DNA of 64,000 bases from Stachybotrys elegans (GCA_020746835.1 JAGPNK010000001.1:124001-188000), one strand, 5' to 3'. Positions 44,915 through 57,309 are shown, counted from the first letter of the stretch. The notes: a model not told the origin generated them from the letters alone. A program made the numbers and translations.

Positions 44915-46935
44915 ATGTTTGCCCAGCAGGAGAATCGCCTCGTCTTTTCGTTCGACGCCGAACAGCTCTGGATCGAGCCATGGGGCCCCAATGCCCTGCG
45001 CATCCGCGCTACCAAGATGAGCGCCATGCCCGACACCGACTGGGCCCTGCTGCCTCCCGGTGCATGTGAGCCCGAGATCACCATCACGGACGACTCGGCG
45101 ACGCTGGCCAACGGTCGGATCCGTGCCGTTGTCAGCAAGCGCGGCAAGCTCACCGTGTGGAACTCGACTGGCAAGCTGCTGCTCGAGGAGTATGCCCGAA
45201 ACCGCCGTGACGTCACCGACCCCAAGTGCAGCGCCCTCGAGGTCGAGGCTCGCGAGTTCCGGCCCAACGTCGGCGGTGACTACCGGCTGACGGCTCGGTT
45301 CGAGAGTCTGGACCCTAAGGAGAAGATGTACGGCATGGGCCAGTACCAGCAGCCGCACCTCGACATCAAAGGCCACCAGCTTGAGCTGGCGCACCGAAAC
45401 TCACAGGCCAGCGTTCCCTTCCTCGTCTCCTCTCGAGGCTACGGCTTCCTGTGGAACAACCCTGCTATCGGCAACGCCATCCTCGGCAAGAACATCATCA
45501 GCTTTGAAGCTCTGTCCACAAAGGCACTCGACTATTGGGTCGTTGCGGGCGACACGCCGGCGCAGATTGTCGAGGCGTACGCCAATGCCACTGGAAAGGT
45601 GCCCATGATGCCCGAATACGGTCTCGGGTTTTGGCAGTGCAAGCTGAGGTACCAGACGCAGGAGGAGCTGTTAGAGGTTGCACGCGAGTACAAACGGAGG
45701 AAGCTGCCGATTGACCTGATTGTGATTGACTTTTTCCACTGGCCAAAGCAGGGCGACTGGAAGTTTGATACAACCTATTGGCCTGATCCAGGTACGTCGA
45801 TTCCTTCCCAAGAAGCCCGTCTGACTTTGTAGATGCCATGATTGCCGAGCTGAAAAGCCTCAATATCGAGCTCATGGTGTCCATCTGGCCCACCGTGGAC
45901 CGCGACTCGGAAAACTTTGACGAGATGCTCGAAAAGGGCTACCTGATCCGCAGCGAGCGCGGCGTCCGCACCGTCATGCACTTCCAGGGCAACACGGTGC
46001 ATTTTGACGCGACCAACCCCGTGTCCCGCGACTATGTCTGGAGCAAGGCCAAGCAAAACTACTACTCCAAGGGCATCAAGGTGTTTTGGCTCGACGAGGC
46101 GGAGCCTGAGTACGACGTGTACGACTTTGACAACTGGCGATACCACCTCGGTGCCAACACGGCCATCGGCAACATCTACCCCCGCGAGTACTCGCGAGCC
46201 TTCTACGAGGGCATGACCGCCGAGGGCCAGACCAACATTGTCAACCTCGTGCGCTGCGCGTGGGCGGGGAGCCAAAAGTTCGGCGCCCTCGTCTGGAGCG
46301 GCGACATTGCTTCGTCGTGGTCGAGCTTCCGGGACCAGCTCGCGGCGGGCCTCAACATGGGCATGTCGGGTCTCCCGTGGTGGACGACGGACATTGGCGG
46401 CTTCCACGGCGGCGACCCCAACGATGCGGCGTTCCGCGAGCTCATGGTGCGCTGGTTTCAATGGGGTACCTTTTGCCCCGTCATGCGGCTGCACGGCGAC
46501 CGCGAGCCCAAGCAGCCGCAGCACGGCACCACGGGCGGCGCCACGTGCCTCAGCGGCGCGCCCAACGAGGTGTGGTCCTACGGGCCCGAGGTGTACGACA
46601 TTTGCAAGACATACCTGCACATCCGGGAGGATATGCGCGCCTACACGCGGGGCCTGATGCGCGAGGCCCACGACAAGGGCACGCCCGTCATCCGCACCCT
46701 CTTTTACGAGTTCCCGCACGACAAGATGTGCTGGGAAGTTGAGGAGCAGTACATGTATGGCGACAAGTACCTGTGCTGCCCCGTGCTGGAGCCGGGCCAG
46801 AGGAGAATGGAGGTGTATCTGCCGAATATCGGGGGTAAGTGGAAGTCATTTTGGAGCGAGGCCATGTTCTCGGGAGGTGAGACGATTGAGGTGGATTGTC
46901 CTTTGGATAAGATGCCAATATTTGTGCGTCGATGA
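44915..46935 (+). CDS. Glycoside hydrolase family 31 (alpha-xylosidase/alpha-glucosidase-like), cytosolic
   Basis: Two exons, 44915-45791 and 45833-46935 (659 residues), no signal peptide. The chain has the GH31 N-terminal sandwich (DSATLANGRIRAVVSKRG, GMGQYQQPHLDIKGHQLEL) and the barrel (GLGFWQCKLRYQTQEEL, LPIDLIVIDFFHWP). The nucleophile is Asp380 in KVFWLDEAEPE and the acid/base Asp450 in ALVWSGDIASSW; LPWWTTDIGGF follows. The WLDEAEP form and lack of secretion suggest alpha-xylosidase-like activity on intracellular oligosaccharides rather than starch digestion; the exact substrate is inference. The chain stops just after the proximal C-terminal domain (LDKMPIFVRR), without the distal sandwich of longer members. 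Its stop is only 11 bp from that of the convergent transporter gene. Confidence 0.9.
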
Positions 46936-46946
46936 TTATTAGTAAA

Positions 46947-49310
46947 TTAAATCAGACTGGATCCCGATTGCCTCGCCCAGAGAGTGTTATACTTGCCCTC
47001 CAAACTGAGTAGCTCGGCGTGCGTACCGCTCTCAACAACTCTACCGTCGCTAATCACCATAATCATATCGGCTCCCACAATTGTCGATAATCTGTGCGCA
47101 ATAATGAACGTCGTCCTCCCCTTCTTTAGCCCCTCGAGGGCCTGCTGGATACTGTGCTCCGTTTCCGTGTCGACGGCACTCGTGGCCTCATCGAGGATTA
47201 GGATGGGCGGGTCTTTGAGGAAGACGCGCGCGATGGCCAGCCTCTGAATCTCACCGCCCGAGAGCTTGACGCCCTGCTCGCCAACCTTGGTCTGGTAGCC
47301 ATCTACAAAGTTGAGGATCTTGTCGTGGATGGCGGCGTTGCGGCATGCCTCGTAGACTTCCTCGTCCGTGGCATCCGGGCGGGCGTAGCGCAGGTTCTCA
47401 AGGATTGTGGCGTTGAAGAGAAGGGGGTCCTGGGGCACGACGCCTAAAACGGTGCGCAGAGAGCTGAGGGTCACGTCTCGGATATCGTGGCCGTCAATGG
47501 TGATGCTTCCAGAGTTGATGTCGTAGAAGCGGAGTAGCAGTTTCGTGATGGTGGACTTTCCGGCTCCGGTGGCACCTACAAAGGCAACAGTCTGTCCTCG
47601 GGTTGCCGAGAGCGAGAGGTCCTGGATTGTGGGCTTCCTGGAATCGTAAGAGAAGTTTACATTATTGAATTCGACGTGACCATGACCATTCGGCAGCTCC
47701 TTGGCATCCTCCTTGTCGGCTACAGAAGGTTTCGTCTTGAGAAGAGCCAGCAGCTTCTCTGCATCGACGACCTGGCTGAGGATTCTCTTGTAATTGCGCG
47801 ACAGAAGCTTAATGGGCCACACGAGCGACTGCCAGTACTGGAGGATAAAGACGAAGTCACCAGCCGAGGCTTGTTCCTGCGATACTTGGTAGAGTACCAG
47901 GCTGGCAATCACGAAGAAGGTAATGGGGTCAAGCGTCTCCAGGACAACGTCGGTCCAAGCGTCGAGCGTCTCGTATCTCTTTCTTGCGTCGAGACTGTCG
48001 TCGACAGCCTGTGCGAATCGTCGTCTCTCAAAGTCAAACATGTTGAAGTAGGAAACAGTCTGCCAGCCTTGGACGGCCTGGTGCATGACGCGAGCCTCTT
48101 CTCGCTCCGTCCTGCTGGACTCGCGCTTGTTAGCCATATTCTTCTTGAGCATGAAGGCCTCCATCGAGACGAAGATTGTAGCGGAGATAATGAGGACCAT
48201 GGCAACAAATGCGTTAAACTTCCACCAGAAGAGGCCCACGGCGATGAGGATGTCGCCAACCATGGGCAGCAACTCGATGACGAGGATCTCGAGGATGTGG
48301 TTCAGACTCTGGCCCTGCTCGATTGCCTTCATGACCTCTGCCGAGTCGCGGTCGGAATGGAAATCCATTGATAGCGTCATGACGTGGTTAAAGGCGGCGC
48401 TGGACAGCTGGCGGGTAGAGTACTGTTGGATAGGAATCTTGGCAAGCACCTCAACAAGCCCTATGCAGTGATACTCGTCGAACATTGTCATGGCGAGCCA
48501 CACGGCCAACGCGCTGTACGGCGGCTCGCTGGCGAGGACATGGTCGGTGACGATGCCAAGCTGGCGGGGGATGAGGACGTTGAGGACCCGGTTGGCGGCT
48601 ACGCATCCGAGGCTAATGAGGAAGCAGAGCTGGACTTTGCGGTCCTTGCGGGGGATGAGGTAGGGAAGGAAGATGGAAAAGTCGTGGAGGTAGCCGATCC
48701 AGCCGGTTTCCTTGAGGCGCTGTACTCGGCGTCGCTTGATGCTCGCTGCGTCATCGTCTTCGCTGTCACTTGCAGTTTCGAAGTCGTCGTGGAAAGGGAC
48801 TTGCTCCGACTATATCGTTAGATCCGTCTAGGGTAACGACTAGTTGCTTACCTCGTCATCGATGGGAAAGTCGGGCTGGGGATAGAAGCTGGTGGCTGTG
48901 ATGATCACAAGGAGCACGAGTCTGATGCATGATACGGTAGTCTCGGCGATTTCCAAGGCCGAGGTAGGCTTGAGGGACAGGACAAGAAGCGGTACTTGGA
49001 ACAGAGTGCTGATGATGGCGGTACCGGCAAGGACGTAGGGAGGGTCGTCGGGACGCAGAGTGACCCAAGACCACACAAAGGACAGGACGATGAGCTGAAC
49101 AAGCTGTGGTTCCCCTTGGTCGAACACGTCGTTGTGCAGGGCGCTCAAGGCGGCCTGGCCGATGTACGATGCCACGACAAGGAGGAGGATGACGAGGTGG
49201 ATGCGGCGGGTGTAGGGTTTGTCCAGGGAAAGAGCTGCCACAATAGTGCCGATGCAAATGTAGAGGATGCTGGTAAGTGCAAACGAGTAGTGCAGGAACG
49301 GAAAAGCCAT
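46947..49310 (-). CDS. HMT1-type half ABC transporter
   Basis: Exons 49310-48852 and 48809-46947 (773 residues). The N-terminal ~150 residues form an extra set of about five helices (FLHYSFALTSILYICIGTI..), then an acidic/basic linker (TASDSEDDDAASIKRRRVQ), the six-helix ABC domain and one nucleotide-binding domain. In the latter Walker A GATGAGKST is at about 567, the signature LSGGE near 669 and Walker B ILILDEAT near 688. This layout is that of ABCB half transporters of the HMT1 group: Schizosaccharomyces Hmt1 moves phytochelatin or glutathione-metal complexes into the vacuole. Metal detoxification is thus the likely role, with the vacuolar membrane as the likely site. It should work as a homodimer. 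Confidence 0.92.
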
Positions 49311-50012
49311 GGTGTTGGTTGGACGCCCCGCTTTTCTATTTGACTCTTTCTTCCTTCGTTACTCTTCATTTAAGCTGATGGAAGGCTATTTAAACTGTCA
49401 GCGAGTCAGAATTCTTACGCCGGTGAGTCACACTAGGCAGCCAATGACCGAAGCCTGGGCGTAAAGTCTGACTCTTCCAAAAGTGGCATTTGATTTTCTT
49501 TACATCTATCAACCCCGGTTACGTCGGAACGCGCCGTCCAATGTCGTTACCGTATTAAGTTGACTAAATCGTGACAAGTCTGGGGACTTGCTCAGCCACC
49601 ATCCACTCAGCCCAACTTGTGCTCGATATGAACGTCATTCTTCCAAGGGTCGAAGAAAGAAGAAAAAGAAGCGCTACTAGTGAGTCATTCCCGCTGTCAG
49701 CACCGTCAGCTTATTATCTAGTTATTGGTAGATCCTCCTTCTAGTCCAAGCCCAATGAAAAGAGTCAGAAAGAGGACCGGATAGACTCTAGAACATGCAA
49801 TTTATCGTTCGATATCCTTCTGACATTCTGCGTCGCTGTCTGGAAAGGCATAAAGGCTTGAAACTCAGAATTCATTGAAATATGTCTTGAAAGATTGTAG
49901 GTATCCCCAGCCACATTCAGTCATAGTGATTGATTTTTAGCAAGCGAGTCGTTTGATTTCCCGGTCCTAATATTGCCATCCAGTTGCCAGAGCGAATATA
50001 CACTATCAAATC
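49311..50012. other. Intergenic, no gene seen
   Basis: Promoter of the ABC transporter and 3' flank of the hydrolase gene, both minus strand. A purine-rich run (AAGAAAGAAGAAAAAGAAG) lies near 49655. No gene. Confidence 0.4.
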
Positions 50013-51962
50013 TTACCCTAAAGCAGCACACATCAGCAAAGCTCCCATAACAACACCCATGGCACGACCCTTTGCATTCGCACCACTCGGCTCATCCATG
50101 GCAGGGCCGTTGACATCACTCGGCTCATTCGTACCACTAACCTTGGCCATTGACACGTTAAACGCCGCGTTTCGAATATATCCAGTGTCCCCGTCCTGGA
50201 CAACCACAAACTCGGCCAGGCTCTGGAAGTTGTAGGCAGACCTGTCGAAGCCGAACCACATCTCGCAGCTGCCGTCCTTGGCGAAGAGGTCCGCATCGAG
50301 CGCCTCTCGCTGCTGTGCCGTCGTCGTCGTAAAAGCCGCGCGCCAGGTCTCGCCCTCTGCGTCGTGCTTGGTGGGGTAGAGACGGCCTTGGACGGTTTGC
50401 GCGGGCGGGCGGGCGGCTCCTTCACCTGCGCTGGCGGTGTTGATGCTGTAGCTGTTGATGTTGTTGAGCACGTCGAAGCCGCGGACGCTAAAGCTCGAAA
50501 TAACAAGTCCAGGTCCATCGTCCATGGTAATTTCGAGTGTTGAGTTGGTCGATTCCTGGAAATACGTGCCGACCATGGTGTTCTCCTCGCGGCCCGCTTG
50601 CTCAACAGCAGGAATCAGAGCACGAACAACGGCAGACAAGAAGCGGCTTCGTGAGTAGGGGTCGAAAGAAACCTCAGCACCGGCAGTGATGACAGAGATG
50701 GAAATGTCGTAGTCGGGAACAATGGCCATGTAGGCGTGGTAGAGGCCGAGATCTCCACTCTTAGTGTATACATCGATGAGCCGGCCGTCAGCGGTGATGT
50801 TGTCGGTACGCAGAATCTCCCAAGGCGCGCCAACAGAATAGCCCCATGAGGAGGTGTGAGTCTCGGGTTTCATCCACTGGCGGGTTGCGCGGGGGCTCAG
50901 CAGGCGGTTGCCGTAGATGGCCTCGGCAAAGGAGATGAGGTCCTTGCTGGTAGAAAACATGCCACCAGACCTAAAGTAACACCGGCTTAGATACGGGTTA
51001 AGGGGCTTGGGATTCGGGTAAGGGTAGCTTACGCTTCAAAGACACCAGCGGTTATGTTCCAGGTGGGATCGCCGATGGGAACAAACAGAGAGTCCTCAGA
51101 GTCTTGATCAAAGCCAAAGAAGGATGTGCTCTCCATCCCCGCCGGGTTAAAGATGTTGTCCCTCGCAACGTCCTGGAATGGCTGGCCAGTTGCGGCCTCG
51201 ATGACCATTCCGAGAAGGGCAAAGGCAATGTTGGAGTAGATGGGGCCGGCGGCGTAGGGCGAGTAGACGGGAGGCCGGCTGTTGATTTTCTCGATGATGT
51301 CGTCGGCGGTACAGGCGCGGGTACCGGGAAGGCCAGAGCACGTCGGGCCTGAGCCGTTGATGGATGGTAGGCCCATCTCACCCCAAGGAGCGTTTTGGAA
51401 GATGCCAAGGTCCATGGCCACTGTATTTGTTAGTAACAGCTTAAGTATCCTAGAAAAACCTACTGTCGGTGGCCAGTCCCGAGAGATGGTTCATCAGGGA
51501 CCCAATAGTTACGTCTTCCCAGAAGGTGGTTGAAGAGTCGTTGCCTTGTCGGCTGTCGAGTTCGGGAAGGTAGACCAGGATCGAGTCGTCCAGGCGGATG
51601 GAGCTGTTCTGTAGTGCCAGCAGAGCCGGAACTACCTTGGACACACTGCCTACTCTGTACACTGTATTGTGATTGACGGAGTCTGTGCCCGTGCCGGAGA
51701 GCACAGGAGGTGTATAGTGCCAGTCGAAGAGCAAATCATCTTCATGCATAGACTTGACGCTGATGGAGACGGCGCTCATGTTGAGGACAGAAGTCTGCTG
51801 CTCCAGCCCGGCAGTCAGTCTCTGGATGGAGTCTTGGACGGCCAGGCTCTTGCTAGGTGCTCGAGGCGGCAGAAGCACTGCGCCCAGAGGGGGGCAGGCC
51901 TTTGCATGCGTGATGGAGAAGTAGGCGGCAGCGACGGCTGCGAGAAGGAATATCGAAGGCAT
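50013..51962 (-). CDS. GPI-anchored beta-lactamase/PBP-like serine hydrolase
   Basis: Exons 51962-51464, 51420-51033 and 50970-50013 (614 residues). The ATG at 51962 is chosen because it starts a signal peptide (MPSIFLLAAVAAAYFSITHA). The penicillin-binding-type motifs are SVSK at 106-109 (nucleophile Ser106) and YSN at 228-230 (IYSNIAFALLG); KSGDLG at about residue 370 is in the place of the third K-T-G-like box. A family-typical C-terminal lipocalin-like sandwich follows. The last ~25 residues (SGANAKGRAMGVVMGALLMC) form a GPI signal, so the enzyme should be attached to the cell surface. Fungal members act as esterases, amidases or peptidases rather than true beta-lactamases. Confidence 0.88.
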
Positions 51963-52567
51963 TGTGGATGATACAGAACTGTAGACTGAGATCTCAATGC
52001 GACTGCAATGCGACTGCAAGAGGGTTATATACCTGCATCCTCGCAATTTCAATGCGAACTACTCGGACTTGAGGTTGGAACCGCGCAATCCATGGATCCT
52101 TGGCTGACCAGCCATAGTTTCACCAATACCAACAGCCTGGATTGTATAATAAGCATATCATGATCCACCCTCGGATTGGTCTGCTCGGACTCGTCCTCGG
52201 ACTTGATGCGGTCTCAGTGGAGTCGCTAAATTTAGCAGCGTCAGGATATGGCGAAATGAGATGGTTGGCGTCAACGTTATTGCCCCATCAATTAGTCGGC
52301 AACCTGGACGACGCTCGCAAATGTGTCGACAAGCGAGCAGCTTTGCACGGCTGAGTTTGGCGAGGATTCAAGATATTTGATCATGTGAAACCCTTGTTCT
52401 CCTCCCTCTCCTTATAGATTATATCGGATGTACGCCGACTTGAGACAAGCACGATTACGAGGAAGCATTCAAGCATGCTGGACCATCTCCTGAGATTGCT
52501 ATATTGTCAGACGATGAGAGATAAGGGATTCCTCATTTTCATAGTCGCTGATCGTCCCATTTATAGC
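51963..52567. other. Intergenic, TATA at about 52025-52031
   Basis: TATATAA on the minus strand lies about 65 bp upstream of the hydrolase ATG. The remaining sequence shows no gene. Confidence 0.45.
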
Positions 52568-54270
52568 CTACTGCAGCATTGGGGGTGGTTTTCTAGATGG
52601 GAACGTATGCTCCCAGGCGCTCATGAGTTGAACCAGGAGGGGTTCTTGGTGCTTGCCAACCAAGGCAGCAAGCCCGAAAGGACGGCCGTTGAAGTCGAGG
52701 TACGAGAGTGGCAATGCGGCGACAGGATAGCCTGGAAAAAATCATGGTTGTCAGTAAATCTAAATGACATTCGATTCTCGCGCTACTCACCACTGCTCGT
52801 GGCCATGGTAGAAATGAAGCCGTCGGCCGGGCCGATAATGACGTTGACCCCATGGGTATTGAAGACGCGATCCACGCCCGAATCCCTCGCCACCTTCCTC
52901 ATGTGGGCAAAAAGGCGATCATACTCGGTCCTAGAGACGTTCTGATTCTCGCATTTTATCAACGTATCCTGCCTTGGGTGATCTAGACATCCATTAGCAG
53001 GTGGGTAGCGGGATATCAGGCGTGAAGCATGGACATACGCGGGGGTAATTCTTCATCAGCATGTTTTTCATTGAACATGATGATATCGGTGATGGTGCGC
53101 ATCTCGCTCTCTTCGAGGTCTTGAAGATAGGCTGTGAGATCTCTCTTCATGTCGGACACTGTCAAGGTTCATGTCAGGACGGAGTGTATAATGGTATAGG
53201 TTCTTGACCAACTGGTGACTATATGCAACGTGTCCTTGCCATCCAACTCAAATGCGTCGACTGTAATGAGGTCCACGTCGTCCACGAACTTGCTGACTTT
53301 GGTCTTGATTAGATCGTATGCCTGGCGAGTCTCTCTGAGCTATCTCTGAGTTAGCCAAAGCAATGGAAAGGAGTTTTGTAGTCGATGATTACTATCTGGG
53401 CCTCGGCGCCGTCTGCCGGCTTGATGATGCTGTCTGGATATCTCCATTTGGAATAGTCGAGGGCCGCGACCGATATACCCGACCACGAACCTGTTAGATT
53501 GGCCGTGTATGACTCAGACGGGGCCCTCGAAGCCAAAACATCAAGCAATACCGCCAGGTCATAAGGGGTTTTGGTCATTGGCCCTGCCGAGTCGAAGTTG
53601 ATTGATATGGGTACAATGCCGTGCTGGGGGATGAGGCCAATGGTGGGTTTGATGGTGCACAGAGCAGCTCGCCCCGCTGGGCAGAGAAGCGAGCCGTCAG
53701 TCTCCGTACCAATGGCGATGGGGGCGTAGCCAGCTGACACGCCGACGGCGGAACCGGATGACGAGCCAGAAGGGCTCTTGAGATGGGTTAGATGGCGCGA
53801 AGAGAGGACGGGGAAGACCAAAGCTTACAGAGTGCCCGTCTTTAGAGTCCTCGGGGTCTAGACCGCCACGGACATAAGCAGACTGCACCTGGCCGCCGAC
53901 AGCAGACCAGCCGCTTGGCATCATGGAACCACTGTGAGTGTTAGGTCGTGAAGTTGGGAGGACGTGGCGCGGGCGGGTGCTACCGAGCATTGGAAAATTC
54001 CTAGGCCTAGTTAGATAATCGACTAAATCACGTAGAAGGAAAGCCATACGCTGAGATTGGCCTTGCCAAGGATGATGGCCCCCGATGCAAGGAGCTAGAT
54101 GGGTGGTTAACGCCGGTCAGTACGTCCTGAGAGAAGCAAGAAAGAGACGGCGTCTAGTACCAAGTCAACAAGCTTAGCATTCTCCTTGGGCTTGGAAGTA
54201 CAAAGTGAGAGGCTACCCGCAGTCGTCCGGAGGCCGGTGCTCGGGTGAGTATCATCAATGCCAGGAAGGA
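52568..54270 (-). CDS. Amidase-signature protein, N-terminus not found (possibly a pseudogene)
   Basis: Many short exons can be joined: [17 protein letters not shown].. (from about 54262), [37 protein letters not shown].., [16 protein letters not shown].., [17 protein letters not shown].., and the last one 52731-52568 ([18 protein letters not shown]..). The amidase Ser-cisSer pair is present, with [10 protein letters not shown] and the nucleophile Ser in [12 protein letters not shown]. However, the ~100 N-terminal residues with the catalytic lysine (usually xxVKDN) are not visible. At the matching place (54290-54350) the sequence reads GAIILTIILVW, which lacks Lys. The gene is therefore either 5'-truncated or has an upstream exon I cannot identify. 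Intermediate exon borders are approximate. Confidence 0.65.
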
Positions 54271-54929
54271 CCAGGTTACAGCTTGGTCAAGCCAGACGAG
54301 GATGATGGTGAGAATGATGGCGCCCTGAGAGTCATCCAGAAGTGAAGACGGGGAGATTATTATAAGAGGATGTGTTAGATGAGGGTGGAAAGGTGGGCGG
54401 GGGGGTTCTTGCATCTGCCTGGTTGAAGCCCAGGAGAAAGCCTCAGCAGGGTCCCGCATAAATGCATAGGCGCATACTGGAATGCTCGCATGGGATTGGC
54501 CATGATAGGTAGGTGGCAGGACCTACTTGCTAATCCATTACACCACCTAGGCAGGTACTGCATGCTATTATGTCTGCTAACCGACCTCTTCTTCACTTAT
54601 GTTGCTGGCTGGAAACACGTCGCCCCTCGTCGGGGATGTTGTCCGCTCCATCCATCCCTTGCAGCCACATGTGTAGCCCCTGGCACTAGCGGTCGTCGTA
54701 TGGCGAAGACTTGCTGTACAGAAGGGAGTGAGTGCTCGGCCTTGCCGTACGCCCTCGACAACAAGCACCATGGAAGGTACTCTTCCGCAAGTACCGACCG
54801 AGTACTAAGCGACTAGGGCGTGCTTCCCCGACCCGTGCCAAGGCGGGTGAGACAATCACAACCATGTACCTGCTTCAGCTGGCCTATTCTGGTTCATTGC
54901 GCACGTAGCCGCACGACGGGATACTACTA
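54271..54929. other. Intergenic, no gene seen
   Basis: The region where an amidase N-terminus and an OPT-transporter body would be expected holds neither. Only short frames without family features. Confidence 0.45.
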
Positions 54930-55479
54930 ATGACCAGTACTCCTCCGAGAGCAGTTCTATACAGCAGCATTATTGGTACCTATCTCGGAGTATTTCTTGC
55001 CGCTATTCTATACAAAGTTTACCCTCATGTCAAAGAGATTCCAGGCGAAGAGTTTACTGTTCCGGACGCACATCTTTATATTGTGGCCTCGACTTATTCT
55101 GCAACAAGGGCTACCACTGATGGCCACGGGTTCCGCCTCGTTGGCCTTTCTGTTTGGTGTAGCCTTCGGCACGTTGCGAGTTATGGCTGGTCAGCGGTGG
55201 TGGCGTAACTTGATTCCTTCCGGTGTGGCCATGGCCATTGGTAGGTCCCGGATTTCCATCTTAAATGCCTGGTAATTGAGTCGGTTGGCTAACTGGGAGA
55301 CAGGCATGTACGTTGTGCCAGCCACCACTCTTCCTCGGGTACTTGGAGGCATGCTTTTAGTAGTTGGACACCACATATTTGGCATCAAACATTTCAATTT
55401 GGTTTGTTGTGCCACTGGGCTCATTCTGGGGCAAAGTCTGTTCAGCCTAGTGGGCTTGTTACTCGATTTCCTACTGTAA
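54930..55479 (+). pseudogene. C-terminal relic of an OPT-family oligopeptide/metal-chelate transporter
   Basis: Frame one encodes VLYSSIIGTYLGVFLAAILY and EIPGEEFTVPDAHLYIV; about 55090 the reading must shift by one base to continue with LILQQGLPLMATGSASLAFL and NLIPSGVAMAIG. An intron (donor at 55241, acceptor near 55304) then leads to GMYVVPATTLPRVLGG and CCATGLILGQSLFSLVGLLL. The blocks IPSGVAMAIGMYVVPATTLPR and ATGLILGQ are the conserved last helices of OPT/YSL transporters. Only about 165 of the usual 700 or more residues remain, with one frame break, so it is a decayed fragment. Confidence 0.75.
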
Positions 55480-55965
55480 CAATCTCCCAGCAGTTGTCCA
55501 ACAAAATGGACCACGTCCCTTCCGTCGAGTCTGGGCTGACGCGTTGGATCCGAGTCGGTTCACACTTCACTGATATAATAACTCAACCAAGTTGCCTTTG
55601 AGTTTCAAGAAGCCAGTAACAACCTACTGGAAGAACTATGGTAGAGAAATATGAAATGACAGCCCTCCCAGTTTTTACTGCTTGGGTATCATGCCAATAT
55701 GTAGCTCGGTCTGGTGGTCTGTTTTAACTTGATAAGGGGAAGACAGAGCCGTTCCAGCATAGATGCATACGACGAGGCCATCGTCAAGCTGCCTGGCCGC
55801 AACATTGCTTCATCAAGGCATAATCGTCTAGCTAGCGCTGCTTGGCATGGAAAAGCGAATCTCAATTTCTTTAAAACTGCCATTGCACACTCCCTTCCCT
55901 TCTGCCCACAGCATATCTACTGTACGCCGCTTCCATCAACACCATGTTTCCATCAAGTCGCCTGA
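55480..55965. other. Intergenic, no gene seen
   Basis: Between the transporter relic and the 3' end of the lectin gene; no feature recognised. Confidence 0.4.
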
Positions 55966-57136
55966 TCATAACTCTTCAGGCCGAAAGACCTCCGACCCCT
56001 TGAGCAAGCCAAGGGACCACGTCTTATTGGCAGCCGGCTGCCAATCGTACCCTGTCCAAACCTGGCTCCTCAGCTCGCTATTCTTGTCGATCCCAAACAC
56101 GGAAAGAAAGTCTACAAAGGTTAGCAGATATCGCAAACAGGTTGCAGTACTCACTCGTGCCGCGCTTGGCCACGACGCTGGGCTCCGAGGAAAATGACGA
56201 GGCCAGCGGGCTCCATCCGTCTGCCGGGTTCCACGAGTCGCCGTCCCAGCTCTTGATAAAGTACCCGTCGTCCAGCTTGGCGATAATATCGATCTTGGTG
56301 GCGTTCCAATGGACGACTTGCGGCACTTGCGAGACGCCTCCCAGCTTCTCCCAGCCTCGGTACTGGCTGCCGTCCCAGAAGAGATGGTTCAGGTCCTTGT
56401 CTTTGACAGCCCAAATGTCGAAACGGCCAGGACCCCAGGAGGTGATGCTTGGTGCGCCCACGAAAGGCCCACCCTTGAGGTCTTCCCAGCTAGACCAGCC
56501 ATCTTGCCAATACTTGTGCAGAAGAGTGCCATTCTCGGCCCCGACGCCGACGATATCCAGCCGTCCAGCGCTCCACGACGCAGCAGCAGGCGGCCCTTCA
56601 AAATTACCGCCAAAGTCCTCCCAGCCCTTACCAGCTGGGTACCACGCCGACCCAGTCCACGCCTTGTGCATGTAAGCACCCTCGGGCGTCCTAGCCACGA
56701 TGTCCAAGCGGCCACTCCCCCACGAATTGGTTGTCAGGGAAGTAAAGTTGCCGCCTAGGTCCTCAACCCCCTCCCATGAAGGACCCCAGGAATGTTCATA
56801 GTATTTGTGCAAGACATTGCCGCCGGATGCATTGACGTACACAATATCGAGGCGGCCAGCGCCCCAAGAGGAGACGGAAGGGCAGCTAGCATCGGGAGCG
56901 GGGATCTGCTCAAATGACCCAGAAGGTTGCCAGTCCCAGCCAGTGTAAAACTTGTGCCAGATGGAAGAGGAAGAAGCCCCAAAGACATCAACGCGGGGGT
57001 CCTCCCAGGAAACGGAGGAGAGGCATGTCCCAGCGACCGCAGTCACCTTATCACGTTAGCGTGGACCTGTAAACGCGAATATCCTTACCGTCAACGCAAA
57101 GCAGAATGTATTCAGGAACGTCATATCGAAAGCCAT
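55966..57136 (-). CDS. Secreted seven-bladed beta-propeller lectin (PLL/DUF346-like)
   Basis: Exons 57136-57089, 57046-56155 and 56111-55966 (361 residues); the first exon and the start of the second together form a signal peptide (MTFLNTFCFALTVTAVAG, second Met). Seven repeats of about 47 residues follow, each with the pattern SWGxGRLDIxxxxxxGxLxHKxWxGxxWxxWExLGG. Repeats 2-4 are closest to consensus (SWGAGRLDI, SWGSGRLDI, SWSAGRLDI); repeat 7 is completed by the last exon (DFLSVFGIDKNSEL..). The motif is that of PLL-type seven-bladed propeller lectins known from Photorhabdus and related fungal proteins, which bind fucose or other sugars between blades. Probably an extracellular lectin in host, prey or competitor interaction; ligand unknown. 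Confidence 0.85.
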
Positions 57137-57309
57137 AAGTCGTGAAATCCTCCAAGGAGAAAACAAACCCTTTATACGCCTACCCAAAATCCACCAACAC
57201 AGTAATATCCTTCCATGACGTTGTAACAAGCTCAAAAGAGGAAAGTCGCGGGGTCAATTGTGAGACACGACCAAGACAAGAACGGAGCTCCGGCTGGTGC
57301 TCATTAGCC
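57137..57309. other. Lectin upstream region
   Basis: Short spacer between the lectin start and the perfect hairpin. No TATA box stands out. Confidence 0.4.

Noticed and set aside
45775..46719. 314-codon minus-strand frame opposite the GH31 gene
   Set aside because: Shadow of the glycosidase exon 2, which has both catalytic aspartates.
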